The position numbers and the translations under genes were made by a program. From Chitinophaga pinensis (GTDB taxonomy: Bacteria; Bacteroidota; Bacteroidia; 2-12-FULL-35-15), in assembly GCA_945879015.1 (NCBI GenBank), contig CAMCUO010000021.1:1-45811 (forward strand): a stretch of 45,811 bases of DNA. Direction: 5' to 3'. The notes under the pieces were generated by a model. That model was given only the letters and a program-made list of their open reading frames with translations. It ran no database searches and was not told the origin of the DNA. This document shows positions 8,583 to 17,135 of this stretch, piece by piece; positions within the stretch are counted from its first letter, which is position 1; each line of letters starts with the position of its first letter.

Positions 8583-9821
8583 TTATTTCTTCGCTTTATA
8601 ATACAATGTTGAACAATTTTCTTTTCTAAAAATACTATTTGCTTGTTCTTTAATTTGCTCAGCTGTAACAGATAAATACTTATCCACTTCCATATTCACC
8701 ATATTTGCATCACCCAAAAGTTCAGACACAGCAAGGTTTGCAGCTTTATTTAACACTTCAATTTCTCCAAACACATGTGACGACTCCATTTTATTTTTCA
8801 CTTTTTGAAGTTCATCTTTGGCAACTAGTTGCGTTTTCATTTTTTCTAATTCTTCGTCAATCCCTTTCTCTGCCTCTTCCATAGAAATTCCTTTTGAAAG
8901 TTTTCCTGAAATAACAAATAAACCTTTATCAAAATCGCCCATTACATATGCATGCAAATCACTAAATAGTTTTTTATCTTTTATCAATGAATTATGCATA
9001 CGAGAAGAATTTCCTCGAGAAAGAATATCAGAAATTAAATCGGTCGCATAATATTCCTTATCGAAACGAGAACACATATGATACGCTTTGTAAATTGCAT
9101 CTGCTGGAACATCACGTTCAACAGTCAAACTGCGTGCTTCTGTTTGAGCAGGCTCAGCAGGAAGGTTACGTTTATTATCTGGACCTTTTGGAATTGGAGC
9201 AAACCATTTTTCAGAAAGTTTTTTTACTTCTTCTAGTTTTACGTTTCCTGCAACAACCATAATAGCGTTATTCGGACAATAAAACTTTTTAAAGAAATTT
9301 TTGACATCATCCATTTGCGCATTTTCAATGTGCGAAATTTCTTTTCCAATAGTATCCCATTGATAAGGATGAACTTTGTAAACCATCGGTCGCAAAAGCA
9401 ACCATACATCGCCATACGGTTGATTCAAATAACGTTGTTTAAATTCTTCAATCACAACATTTCTTTGAACTTCTAAACTTTTATCAGAAAAAGCTAGACT
9501 AAGCATGCGATCACTTTCCAACCAAAAACCTGTTTCCAAATTTTCAGAAGGCAAAGTCAAATAATAATTTGTAATGTCGTTTGTTGTGTAAGCATTGTTT
9601 TCACCACCTACACGCTGCAAAGGTTCATCATAATTTGGAACATTGATAGAACCACCAAACATTAAATGTTCGAAAAGATGTGCAAAACCTGTTTGAGCTG
9701 GATTTTCATCGCGAGCACCCACATTATACAAAATATTTATACAGGCAATTGGAGTTGATTTGTCTTCATGATAAATCACTTTCAATCCATTTTCTAATTC
9801 AAACTTTTCGTATTCTATCAT
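8583..9821 (-). CDS. M16-family zinc metallopeptidase, catalytic subunit
   Basis: This is a 412-residue M16 peptidase. The inverted zinc motif HxxEH is intact (H48, E51, H52 in FAHLFEHLMF), and the distal glutamate is in VIEEF (E125/E126), about 75 residues later as in the family. The motif GGENNAYTTNDITNY that follows is also typical. It probably forms a heterodimer or clamshell with the non-catalytic paralogue encoded 111 bp downstream, degrading peptides. The start at MIEYEKFELENGL agrees with the usual beginning of M16 domains (xxxxLxNGLkV), and no signal peptide is evident. The pair is common in Bacteroidota. Confidence 0.9.
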   Translation of the reverse strand: MIEYEKFELENGLKVIYHEDKSTPIACINILYNVGARDENPAQTGFAHLFEHLMFGGSINVPNYDEPLQRVGGENNAYTTNDITNYYLTLPSENLETGFWLESDRMLSLAFSDKSLEVQRNVVIEEFKQRYLNQPYGDVWLLLRPMVYKVHPYQWDTIGKEISHIENAQMDDVKNFFKKFYCPNNAIMVVAGNVKLEEVKKLSEKWFAPIPKGPDNKRNLPAEPAQTEARSLTVERDVPADAIYKAYHMCSRFDKEYYATDLISDILSRGNSSRMHNSLIKDKKLFSDLHAYVMGDFDKGLFVISGKLSKGISMEEAEKGIDEELEKMKTQLVAKDELQKVKNKMESSHVFGEIEVLNKAANLAVSELLGDANMVNMEVDKYLSVTAEQIKEQANSIFRKENCSTLYYKAKK

Positions 9822-9875
9822 ATGATGATTTTGACTCTAAATATACTTTTCTACACAATGAACATTCTCTCAATC

Positions 9876-10014
9876 TCCCTTGCCCTCTTTTCAAAGAGGG
9901 AATAGATTCTTCTCAATTTTGAAATTATAGTTTCAAATAAAAACATTCAATAATCAATTAATTCTCCAATATTAGCAGAATTTATTCCCCTCTTGAGAGG
10001 GGTTAGGGGTGTGT
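9876..10014. repeat. Inverted pair of GAGGGG hairpin repeats (small MITE-like element)
   Basis: The 211-bp gap 9822-10032 has no gene. It contains two related palindromic modules facing each other: CCCTCTTTTCAAAGAGGG at 9883-9900 and CCCCTCTTGAGAGGGG at 9987-10002 followed by TTAGGGGTGTG. Read on opposite strands, both have the form ..CC(C)T-x-(A)CCCTCT-loop-AGAGGG(G)AATA, so they look like the two termini of one element of about 140 bp. Repeats of this type are widespread between genes in Bacteroidota. Confidence 0.55.
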
Positions 10015-10032
10015 TTTTCTTTGCTCGAAAAA

Positions 10033-10980
10033 TTAAAATCCCTTAATTAACTCTGCTTTAGCTTGTTTATACTCAGTAATTATTTCATCAATAATATCTT
10101 TCGCAGATTTTATTTCTTTAATAATTGCAGCAACTTGTCCAATTTCCAATTCACCTTCAATTAAATCGCCTTCAAACATACCTTTTTTAGCACGACCTCT
10201 ACCAAGTAGTTTTGACAATTCATCAACCGAAGCGGAATTGTTTTCTGCATTTTGAACATCATCAAAAAATTTATTTTTCAGTAATCGCACAGGAGTCAAC
10301 TGTTTCAAAGTAAGTTTCGTATCACCTTCATTAGATTTAATTACTGCATTTTTGAAATTTATATTTGCAGAAGATTCTTCTGAAGCAACAAATCTGCTTC
10401 CTATTTGAACACCTTCTGCGCCCAATGCCATCGAGGCAAGCATAGCTCTTCCAGTTGCAATTCCACCTGCTGCAATAACAGGAATTTTTACTGCTTTTTT
10501 AATTATCGGAATTAAACAAAATGTTGTTGTTTCTTCTCTTCCGTTGTGTCCGCCCGCCTCAAACCCTTCTGCAACAATAGCATCAACTCCTGCTTCTTCT
10601 GCTTTTTGCGCAAATTTTGCATTCGCAATAACATGAACTACAATAATTCCTTTTTCTTTCAAAAAAGATGTCCAGGTTTTAGGGTTTCCTGCTGAGGTAA
10701 AAACCACTTTAACACCCTCAGAAACAATAACTTCCATGTGCTTGTCAATGTCAGGATAAAGCATGGGAATATTAACCGCAAAAATGCCATTATTGGTCGC
10801 TTTTTTACATTTTTGAATGTGCTCACGGAGCACATCGGGATACATACTTCCACTTCCAATAACTCCTAAACCACCAGCATTTGTAACAGCTGCAGCCAAC
10901 TCCCATCCACTACACCAAATCATTCCTGCTTGAATTATGGGATATTTTATATTGAATAGTTTAGTTACCCTATTGTCCAT
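10033..10980 (-). CDS. Nitronate monooxygenase / 2-nitropropane dioxygenase-like FMN enzyme
   Basis: This is an FMN-dependent TIM-barrel enzyme of the NPD family, which includes nitronate monooxygenases and the enoyl-ACP reductase FabK. The sequence shows the N-terminal YPIIQAGM, the catalytic histidine in AGGHNG (near residue 143), and the FMN phosphate-binding stretch AAGGIATGRAMLASMALGA followed by GVQIGSRF. Length 315 is normal for the short class I/FabK-like group. Sequence alone does not separate nitronate oxidation from a FabK role, and no fatty-acid genes are adjacent. The gene stands alone on the minus strand, divergent from 11072. Confidence 0.82.
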   Translation of the reverse strand: MDNRVTKLFNIKYPIIQAGMIWCSGWELAAAVTNAGGLGVIGSGSMYPDVLREHIQKCKKATNNGIFAVNIPMLYPDIDKHMEVIVSEGVKVVFTSAGNPKTWTSFLKEKGIIVVHVIANAKFAQKAEEAGVDAIVAEGFEAGGHNGREETTTFCLIPIIKKAVKIPVIAAGGIATGRAMLASMALGAEGVQIGSRFVASEESSANINFKNAVIKSNEGDTKLTLKQLTPVRLLKNKFFDDVQNAENNSASVDELSKLLGRGRAKKGMFEGDLIEGELEIGQVAAIIKEIKSAKDIIDEIITEYKQAKAELIKGF

Positions 10981-11033
10981 TTGAAACTTATTTTTACTTT
11001 TGCTATATAAGTTACGAAGGTAAAAAAATATTA

Positions 11034-11067
11034 TTTGGTATTCTTATCGATAATTTTTATAAATTTG
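11034..11067 (+). promoter_or_regulatory. Candidate promoter of the DUF6089-like gene
   Basis: TTTG at 11034-11037 is followed after 22 bp by TAAATTTG at 11060-11067. The ATG is at 11072, so a start about five bases after the box would give a leaderless or nearly leaderless mRNA. The signal-peptide start MRRLL makes a later start codon unlikely. Confidence 0.3.
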
Positions 11068-11071
11068 CAAG

Positions 11072-11980
11072 ATGCGTAGATTATTAGTCATATTATTGTT
11101 ATCGTCATTACCGTTTTTAGGTTTTGGACAATATCTTTGGGATTTTGGTGTACATGCCGGAGCTTCTAATTATTTGGGAGAAATTGGTGGTAAAGCAGAT
11201 ACTCGAAAGGATTTTATTGCAGATTTAAAATTATCGAAAACTCAATTTGCAGTTGGAGGATTTGCACGTTATAAATTCACTCCAATAATTTCAGGTAAAC
11301 TTGGACTTAACTGGAACAGAATAGCTGGTGCTGATTACTTATCTACTAACCCAGGCAGAATGGGTAGAAACTTATCTTTCAGAAATGATATTTATGAATT
11401 AGAGTTGACTGGTCAGTTTTTCTTTGTAGATATTCCTGATTTAGGAAATACTTATCGTTACAGAAACGATTTTAGAATGTATGCCTTTGTTGGTATTGCA
11501 GGATTTTATCATAGCCCTAAAGCATATTATAATGGTTCGTGGACAGCTTTACAACCTTTACAAACAGAAGGGGTTAAGTATAAGAGAATTGGTGCTTCTA
11601 TTCCTTTAGGAATCGGATTATATTTTACAATTGATAAGAAACACCGCATAGGTTGGGAATTTGATTGGAGAACAACATTTACTGATTACTTAGATGATGT
11701 TAGTACTGTTTATGCTGATCCTGCTGATTTAACAAGTGCGGAAGCAGTTGCTTTAGCAAACAGAAGAGATGAGTTAGGAAATACTGCTGGAGTGCCTGCT
11801 ACTGATAATTATACTATTGGTTCTAAACGAGGAGATCCTTCACATAATGATTCTTACCTTACAACTTCTGTAAATTACAGCTATATCATTAGAGGAAGAA
11901 GTTCCTTCTACCGTTCTAAGTATGGAAGCATCTTCAAAAAGAAGAAATATAAGAAACGTAAGATACGTGCTAAGTTCTAA
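11072..11980 (+). CDS. DUF6089-like outer-membrane beta-barrel protein
   Basis: This 302-residue protein has a signal peptide (MRRLLVILLLSSLPFLGFGQ) and a mature part of alternating amphipathic strands (LWDFGVHAGASNYLGEIGG, YRYRNDFRMYAFVGIAGFYH) typical of small outer-membrane barrels. The opening after the signal peptide and the PLGIGLYFTIDKKHRIGWEF segment match the DUF6089 family of Bacteroidota. The C-terminus is very basic (KKKKYKKRKIRAKF), which is unusual for a porin-like barrel and suggests a periplasmic tail. It is the only plus-strand gene in the first 38 kb and ends in a clear terminator. In many Bacteroidota such genes lie near isoprenoid or outer-membrane assembly genes, but not here. 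Function is unknown. Confidence 0.8.
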   Translation: MRRLLVILLLSSLPFLGFGQYLWDFGVHAGASNYLGEIGGKADTRKDFIADLKLSKTQFAVGGFARYKFTPIISGKLGLNWNRIAGADYLSTNPGRMGRNLSFRNDIYELELTGQFFFVDIPDLGNTYRYRNDFRMYAFVGIAGFYHSPKAYYNGSWTALQPLQTEGVKYKRIGASIPLGIGLYFTIDKKHRIGWEFDWRTTFTDYLDDVSTVYADPADLTSAEAVALANRRDELGNTAGVPATDNYTIGSKRGDPSHNDSYLTTSVNYSYIIRGRSSFYRSKYGSIFKKKKYKKRKIRAKF

Positions 11981-11986
11981 AAATTT

Positions 11987-12017
11987 AAATCCAGAGTTAT
12001 ACTCTGGATTTTTTTTG
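11987..12017 (+). terminator. Rho-independent terminator after the DUF6089-like gene
   Basis: An 11-bp perfect stem (AAATCCAGAGT at 11987-11997 with ACTCTGGATTT at 12001-12011), a 3-base loop and a T run follow the stop codon at 11978-11980. It also lies just beyond the 3' end of the convergent gene at 12035 and may stop both. Confidence 0.85.
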
Positions 12018-12034
12018 TCTTATAACGTACAAAA

Positions 12035-13138
12035 CTACTTATACAGATCATCAACGAATCCATAATCCAAATATTCTGCATTGGCTGCGTTAAAAATGAT
12101 GATAAACGTATCAAACTCCGAACTAGTTTTGCGAGTATTTTTATGATCCACGTTTCTGATAAAAGTATTTTCCAAAGTATTTACTTCTCTGTTATAATAC
12201 AAAAACTTCGATTTAGGATGGAAACAATTTGTAAAATATTTTGTCCAAGTCCATGAATGAGCAAAACTATCTCCAATCAATAACAATTTTTTGCTTTTTG
12301 AATTCGATTCTGAAATCATATCTGCTAGAAATAACTTGTCCTGTTGCAAAGGCAATAACAAATTGGCTGCTTCTTCCATATCAATATCTGGGCCCCAAGG
12401 ATTTTCAACCTTTTTTAAAGAAATTGTATTCTTAATTTTAATATTCGTTTTCAAAGACAAATACACAGATAGAGAATCGAAACATCTTGTTGCATAGGCA
12501 TTCGTCCAATGAACACCCCCTTTATTAAATACTTCATAAGGATATTTGTTTTTCTCACGAAAAGCTAATTCATTAAAATCGATGAATTCAATTCCTTTCC
12601 TTTTAAAAGCTTTTTGCAAAGTCCAGTAGTAAGAATATACTTCAGCATCATGCTTTAATGCTAATGGCAGATATTCACTAAAAACTATGTTTTTATCTGG
12701 AGCAATTAACCACACCATATTTTTACCACAAGCTTTCAATGAATCTTGAATGACTAAATACTTATTTAAATATTTTTCTAGATTTAATGAGTCGAAAGTT
12801 CTGGTTGTTATACATCCTACACAATACCTATATAAATAACCATTCTGTCCTATATGCACATCTTTAACATGAATACGATTAAAAAAACTGTATTCTATCT
12901 GGTGATGAATTCTGGTAAATCCAGGAAATAAACCATATTGATAATTAATATACTTTTCTGACGAATCCTGATACTTACCAGAAAAATAATCTTCAAGATT
13001 CCATTCAAGATTTGCTGGAACCGAATAGTAGCCAGACAAATCCTTATCTTTAATAATATTGAGTGGTTTAAACGCAACGTGCAGAAGAAGACAAAGCATT
13101 AAAAAACCAAACATTATATTATATTTTATATGCTTCAT
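12035..13138 (-). CDS. AlgJ/AlgX-like SGNH O-acetyltransferase
   Basis: This is a membrane-anchored periplasmic protein of the AlgX/AlgJ SGNH-like family, which moves acetyl groups received from an MBOAT protein onto a polysaccharide. It has one N-terminal membrane segment (about residues 8-26). The nucleophile block is LLIGDSFAHS (D290, S291). The histidine block is GGVHWTN with H210; the usual Asp two residues before this His is Gly (see findings). A cysteine pair (C107-x-x-C110 in RYCVGCITT) may be structural. The stop/start arrangement places it directly after the MBOAT gene at 13139 (adjacent, no gap), so the two form an AlgI/AlgJ-type pair. It is the last gene of the unit that starts at 17048. 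Confidence 0.82.
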   Translation of the reverse strand: MKHIKYNIMFGFLMLCLLLHVAFKPLNIIKDKDLSGYYSVPANLEWNLEDYFSGKYQDSSEKYINYQYGLFPGFTRIHHQIEYSFFNRIHVKDVHIGQNGYLYRYCVGCITTRTFDSLNLEKYLNKYLVIQDSLKACGKNMVWLIAPDKNIVFSEYLPLALKHDAEVYSYYWTLQKAFKRKGIEFIDFNELAFREKNKYPYEVFNKGGVHWTNAYATRCFDSLSVYLSLKTNIKIKNTISLKKVENPWGPDIDMEEAANLLLPLQQDKLFLADMISESNSKSKKLLLIGDSFAHSWTWTKYFTNCFHPKSKFLYYNREVNTLENTFIRNVDHKNTRKTSSEFDTFIIIFNAANAEYLDYGFVDDLYK

Positions 13139-14551
13139 TTAAAATCTGAAATAGATAAATGGATTAAAATCTTGACCCAACAAATACGATGAACTTAAAA
13201 CAAACAATACAACGCTAAAAGCAAACAAACAATTCAATCTCCACTTACTCTCAACAAAAAACAATTCATCATTTTGCGTTGATTGATAAAATGATTTAAA
13301 CATTCCGCTAAACGAGAAGAACAATGCACAAATCAAAACAAAAACAAAACGAACATCAATTGAATGTACATCAATAAAATTAAATGAAAACATTTTTTGA
13401 TAAATCATAAGAGAAACACTCATGTCCTCATTTCTAAAAAGCACCCAACCGATGTTTACAATAAAAAATGTGTAAATAAAAGATAAATTGCCTTTCAAAT
13501 ACTTATTTAAAAATAATCGTTCAATCATTAAAAACAAACCATTGAAAGCTCCCCAAAGGATAAAATTCCATCCTGCACCGTGCCAAAATCCTGATATGAT
13601 AAACACTAACCACAAATTAAGATACGTTCTTGAAACACTTCCTTTACTTCCCCCTAATGGAATATAAAGATAGTTTCTCATCCAATTTCCTAAAGAAATA
13701 TGCCATCTCCTCCAAAATTCTGTAATTGATTTTGAAATGTATGGGAAATTAAAATTTTCAGGAATCGAAATGCCGATCATCTTGCAAATTCCAATGGCCA
13801 TATCAGAATAACCAGAAAAATCGAAATACAATTGCATTGTATAACCAATCGACATAGCCCAAGCTGCGACAGTATCTATATTCCCGGGTTCAAGTTTATA
13901 TAATTCTTCAACCGTTTCTCCAAGGACATTCGCAATCAATACTTTTTTAGATAAACCAAAAATAAATCTCAAAAAACCTGATAACCGCATTTCTGCAGTA
14001 GTTTTTCTTTCTGATTCAATCTGCCAGCCAATTTTATTGTATGGAATAATTGGTCCCGCAATTAATTTGGGGAACATTAAAATATAAGTCAGATAATTTC
14101 TAAAACTATTTAAAGACTTATAGTGTCCACGATATACATCAATCACATAAGTAAGAGATTCAAAAGTAAAGAAGGAAAGCCCGATTGGAAGAATGAGTTT
14201 GTTCATTCCTATTGGTGCTATTCCCGCCGTTCCTAAAAGCTGATCTATATTATCGGTAAAAAAATATAAATACTTAAAAGCAAACAAAATTCCTAAATTA
14301 ACCGATAGAGAAATGTATAGGAACGTTTTCTTTCTTTTTTGTGAATCACTCTTTTCAATTTGCTTTACAAGAATATAGTCAAGTGCCGTTGTAGCGAGAA
14401 TAACAAAAATAAAAATAGGTCCACCCCAAGAATAAAAAACGATACTTGCCAGAAGTAGAATGTGGTTTTTAAACTTAGCAGGACTTAAATAATAGAGTAT
14501 TAAAAAAAGAGGAAGAAAATAAAATAAGAATAGCGTACTACTAAAAACCAT
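13139..14551 (-). CDS. MBOAT-family O-acyltransferase (AlgI-like)
   Basis: This 470-residue polytopic membrane protein carries acetyl groups across the membrane for polysaccharide O-acetylation. AlgI hallmarks are present: LFYFLPLFLILYY at the N-terminus, YFDFSGYSDMAIG, FWRRWHISLGNWMRNYLYIP, and the invariant MBOAT histidine H324 in SGFWHGAGW. Length and the pattern of about ten membrane segments are normal for AlgI. It is immediately followed by the AlgJ/AlgX-like gene and preceded (11 bp) by a GT2 gene. The pair probably acetylates the polymer made by this locus. Confidence 0.9.
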   Translation of the reverse strand: MVFSSTLFLFYFLPLFLILYYLSPAKFKNHILLLASIVFYSWGGPIFIFVILATTALDYILVKQIEKSDSQKRKKTFLYISLSVNLGILFAFKYLYFFTDNIDQLLGTAGIAPIGMNKLILPIGLSFFTFESLTYVIDVYRGHYKSLNSFRNYLTYILMFPKLIAGPIIPYNKIGWQIESERKTTAEMRLSGFLRFIFGLSKKVLIANVLGETVEELYKLEPGNIDTVAAWAMSIGYTMQLYFDFSGYSDMAIGICKMIGISIPENFNFPYISKSITEFWRRWHISLGNWMRNYLYIPLGGSKGSVSRTYLNLWLVFIISGFWHGAGWNFILWGAFNGLFLMIERLFLNKYLKGNLSFIYTFFIVNIGWVLFRNEDMSVSLMIYQKMFSFNFIDVHSIDVRFVFVLICALFFSFSGMFKSFYQSTQNDELFFVESKWRLNCLFAFSVVLFVLSSSYLLGQDFNPFIYFRF

Positions 14552-14562
14552 TGTAATGCTTT

Positions 14563-15312
14563 TTACTTATTAAAAAATTGACCTAATTTAGAAAGTGGCT
14601 TTCTAATGAATGTGAACATTGAAGGCGAAAGCCCGTTCATCTCCCAAGCTTTTTTATCTTCTCTATTAGCTTTAATGCGATTCATTAAAGATACATTACT
14701 CTTCCCTCCTACTCTCATTTTCACCAACACTTGCGGAATATATGCAACTGAGCAATTATTTTTATATAAAAAACGCAACATCAATTCATAATCTGCAGCA
14801 GATTTTAAATCTGTATTAAAATTACCAAACTTTTCATAACACTGCTTTCTTGCAAAAAAAGAAGGATGAGGCGGCATCCAACCTTTTAAAAAATTTTCTT
14901 TTCGATATGATCCAGAAATCCAATTTCGTTTTACAATAGTTGTATCAATCCTTTCAACATATTGCAAATCACCATAAACAGTGTCTATATTCTGCTTAAT
15001 GAATGAATCAACAATAGTAGAAATTACATTTGCATTAGTATAAAAATCGTCTGCATGTAAAATTGCAACTATATCGCCTGTTGCTTGATCGATTCCCTTG
15101 TTGATAGCATCGTAAATTCCATTATCTTTTTCAGAAACTATTTTTGCTATTTTGTTTTTATAACGTTCAACAATTTTCAAAGTATCATCTGTAGACAATC
15201 CATCTACAATTATATATTCGATATTGGAGTAATTTTGAGAAATAACCGACTGAATAGTACTTTCAATAGTTTCGGAGCTATTGTAGCAGACAGTTATGAT
15301 TGAGACTTTCAT
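14563..15312 (-). CDS. Family 2 glycosyltransferase (WcaA/WcaE-like)
   Basis: This is an inverting GT-A glycosyltransferase of 249 residues. The GT2 opening VSIITVCYNSSETIESTIQS, the nucleotide-binding YIIVDGLSTDDT, the DNGIYDAINKG motif and the metal-binding AILHADDFY (D-x-D equivalent) are all visible. The DNGIYDAINKG form is typical of colanic-acid-type transferases. There is no membrane segment, so it acts at the cytoplasmic face on the growing lipid-linked repeat unit. It lies between the carbamoyltransferase (11 bp upstream) and the MBOAT gene. Donor and acceptor sugars cannot be told from sequence. Confidence 0.9.
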   Translation of the reverse strand: MKVSIITVCYNSSETIESTIQSVISQNYSNIEYIIVDGLSTDDTLKIVERYKNKIAKIVSEKDNGIYDAINKGIDQATGDIVAILHADDFYTNANVISTIVDSFIKQNIDTVYGDLQYVERIDTTIVKRNWISGSYRKENFLKGWMPPHPSFFARKQCYEKFGNFNTDLKSAADYELMLRFLYKNNCSVAYIPQVLVKMRVGGKSNVSLMNRIKANREDKKAWEMNGLSPSMFTFIRKPLSKLGQFFNK

Positions 15313-15323
15313 CTGCTATATAT

Positions 15324-17048
15324 TTATCTTGAAACAATATAGTTTTCAATAACCAACATATCCATTTTAGTTCTTAAGAAACAATCCAATGCATTGGCAG
15401 GAGAATTAACAATAGGTTCATTTTCATTAAAAGAAGTATTTAACAGAATAGGAACGCCTGTTTTTCTATTGAATGCAGAAATCAAAGCATGGTATTTAGG
15501 TTCGTATTTCGAATCTACAGATTGTAAACGACCAGTTCCATCAACATGTGTTACAGCAGGAATTTTACTTCGCATTTCTTCTTTTATCAAATAAACTTTT
15601 TCCATAAAAGGAACATCATCAGCATCAGCAAAATAATCAGGCACAAACTCTTTTAAGATAGATGGTGCAAAAGGTCGAAAAGATTCGCGTCTTTTAATTT
15701 TTAGATTTAATATTTCTTTCGCATCTGATCTTCTCGGATCAGCAATAATAGAACGATGTCCGAGTGCACGCGGGCCAAATTCGGCTCTTCCTTGAAACCA
15801 ACCAACAACACCAGCATCAATAATACAATTAGTTACTTTATCATATAAGTCATCATCGCTGTATTTCGTAAACTTAACTTTTTGAGATGTTAAATACTCT
15901 TCAATTTCTTTATCTGAAAAATGACTTCCTAAAGCACCAGAATACGTTGGTTCAACACGTTTTTGTTTTAAGATATGGTTATATAAAAACAAAGCTGAAC
16001 CCATTGATGTTCCGGCATCATGACCAGCTGGAGGAATATAAACATTCTTGAATGGTGTATTTTTTAGCACTTTACCGTTTGCAACTGAATTTTGTGCAAC
16101 ACCACCTGCTATGCATAAATTATCTGTCCCACAACGTTTATGCAAATCTGTTAAGATGTGAAATATTAATTCTTCGCAAATACGTTGAACAGAAGAAGCT
16201 AAATCTTTATGATATTGAGTAAGTTCATCTTCTCGTTTTCTTGCAGGACCAAACTTTTCCACCATATAATCACTAAAAATACTTTCAATATCTGGTTCTC
16301 CTCCTTCCCAACTCATTTTTACTCCATCTTTATGATGCTTGAAATATTTTAAGTTCAGTTTAAATAAACCATCCGAAGTAAATTCAATTACATCTTTTAA
16401 TTTGTCTACATAAAGTGGTTGGCCATAAGGAGCTAGGCCCATTACTTTATACTCATCACCATATTTAGGAAAACCAAGATATTGCGTAAATGAAGTATAA
16501 AATATTCCGGCTGAATGCGGAAAATGAACTGCGTCTACTATTTCAATTTGATTACCATTTCCAATTGCAGTCATAGTAGAAGTAAAATCTCCAAACCCAT
16601 CAATAGAAAGCAATGCCGACTTCTCAAATGGGGAAGCAAAAAAAGAACTCCCTAAATGCGAACGATGATGTTCAATATTATGAATTTCCGCTTTAATATC
16701 ATTTTCACTTATTCCAAACTCTTCAGCCAACATCCCTTTCACCGATTTTACTTTTTTAGAATTGGTATATCTATCCCAAACAGCGGAAATAGAAACTTTA
16801 TTTTTTAGAGTGTGCTTTATTTTTTTAAAAACATTTGCAGATGGATCGCGAGAAATGGTAATGTGATCTATATCTTTTATAGAAATTCCGGCATCATTCA
16901 AACAATACTTTATTGCTTCTATAGGAAATCCTGCCCAATGCTTAATTCTTCTTATTCGCTCTTCTTCCAATGCAACTATAACTTTTCCATCTTTTAAAAT
17001 GCAGGCAGATGAATCTCCATGAAAAGCATTTAATCCTAATATATACAT
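15324..17048 (-). CDS. NodU/CmcH/TobZ-family carbamoyltransferase
   Basis: This enzyme transfers a carbamoyl group from carbamoyl phosphate, through a carbamoyl-adenylate, to a hydroxyl of a sugar or antibiotic. The N-terminal domain opens with LGLNAFHGDSSACIL and has the metal/phosphate-binding HHRSHLGSSFF and LLSIDGFGDFTSTM. The ASKHA-like part has CIAGGVAQNSVANG. The C-terminal YrdC-like domain has WFQGRAEFGPRALGHRSI and ILADPR-type motifs (IIADPRR). Length 574 is typical. It is the first gene of a unit that continues with GT2, MBOAT and AlgJ-like genes, and it has a strong promoter candidate at 17097-17126. It probably carbamoylates a sugar of the exopolysaccharide. Confidence 0.9.
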   Translation of the reverse strand: MYILGLNAFHGDSSACILKDGKVIVALEEERIRRIKHWAGFPIEAIKYCLNDAGISIKDIDHITISRDPSANVFKKIKHTLKNKVSISAVWDRYTNSKKVKSVKGMLAEEFGISENDIKAEIHNIEHHRSHLGSSFFASPFEKSALLSIDGFGDFTSTMTAIGNGNQIEIVDAVHFPHSAGIFYTSFTQYLGFPKYGDEYKVMGLAPYGQPLYVDKLKDVIEFTSDGLFKLNLKYFKHHKDGVKMSWEGGEPDIESIFSDYMVEKFGPARKREDELTQYHKDLASSVQRICEELIFHILTDLHKRCGTDNLCIAGGVAQNSVANGKVLKNTPFKNVYIPPAGHDAGTSMGSALFLYNHILKQKRVEPTYSGALGSHFSDKEIEEYLTSQKVKFTKYSDDDLYDKVTNCIIDAGVVGWFQGRAEFGPRALGHRSIIADPRRSDAKEILNLKIKRRESFRPFAPSILKEFVPDYFADADDVPFMEKVYLIKEEMRSKIPAVTHVDGTGRLQSVDSKYEPKYHALISAFNRKTGVPILLNTSFNENEPIVNSPANALDCFLRTKMDMLVIENYIVSR

Positions 17049-17096
17049 AGCTAAGTAAAAAGTTTTAATTCAAAAGTCAAAAATAACGACCACTCA

Positions 17097-17126
17097 CAAA
17101 GTTAATGAAGATTGGGAAAGTAGCAA
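17097..17126 (-). promoter_or_regulatory. Bacteroidota-type promoter of the carbamoyltransferase unit
   Basis: On the minus strand TTG (17126-17124) is followed after 19 bp by TAACTTTG (17104-17097), a full TAnnTTTG match. It lies in the 87-bp gap after the GT4 gene (stop at 17136) and gives a leader of about 45 bases to the ATG at 17048. Confidence 0.6.
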
Positions 17127-17135
17127 GTAGAAATA

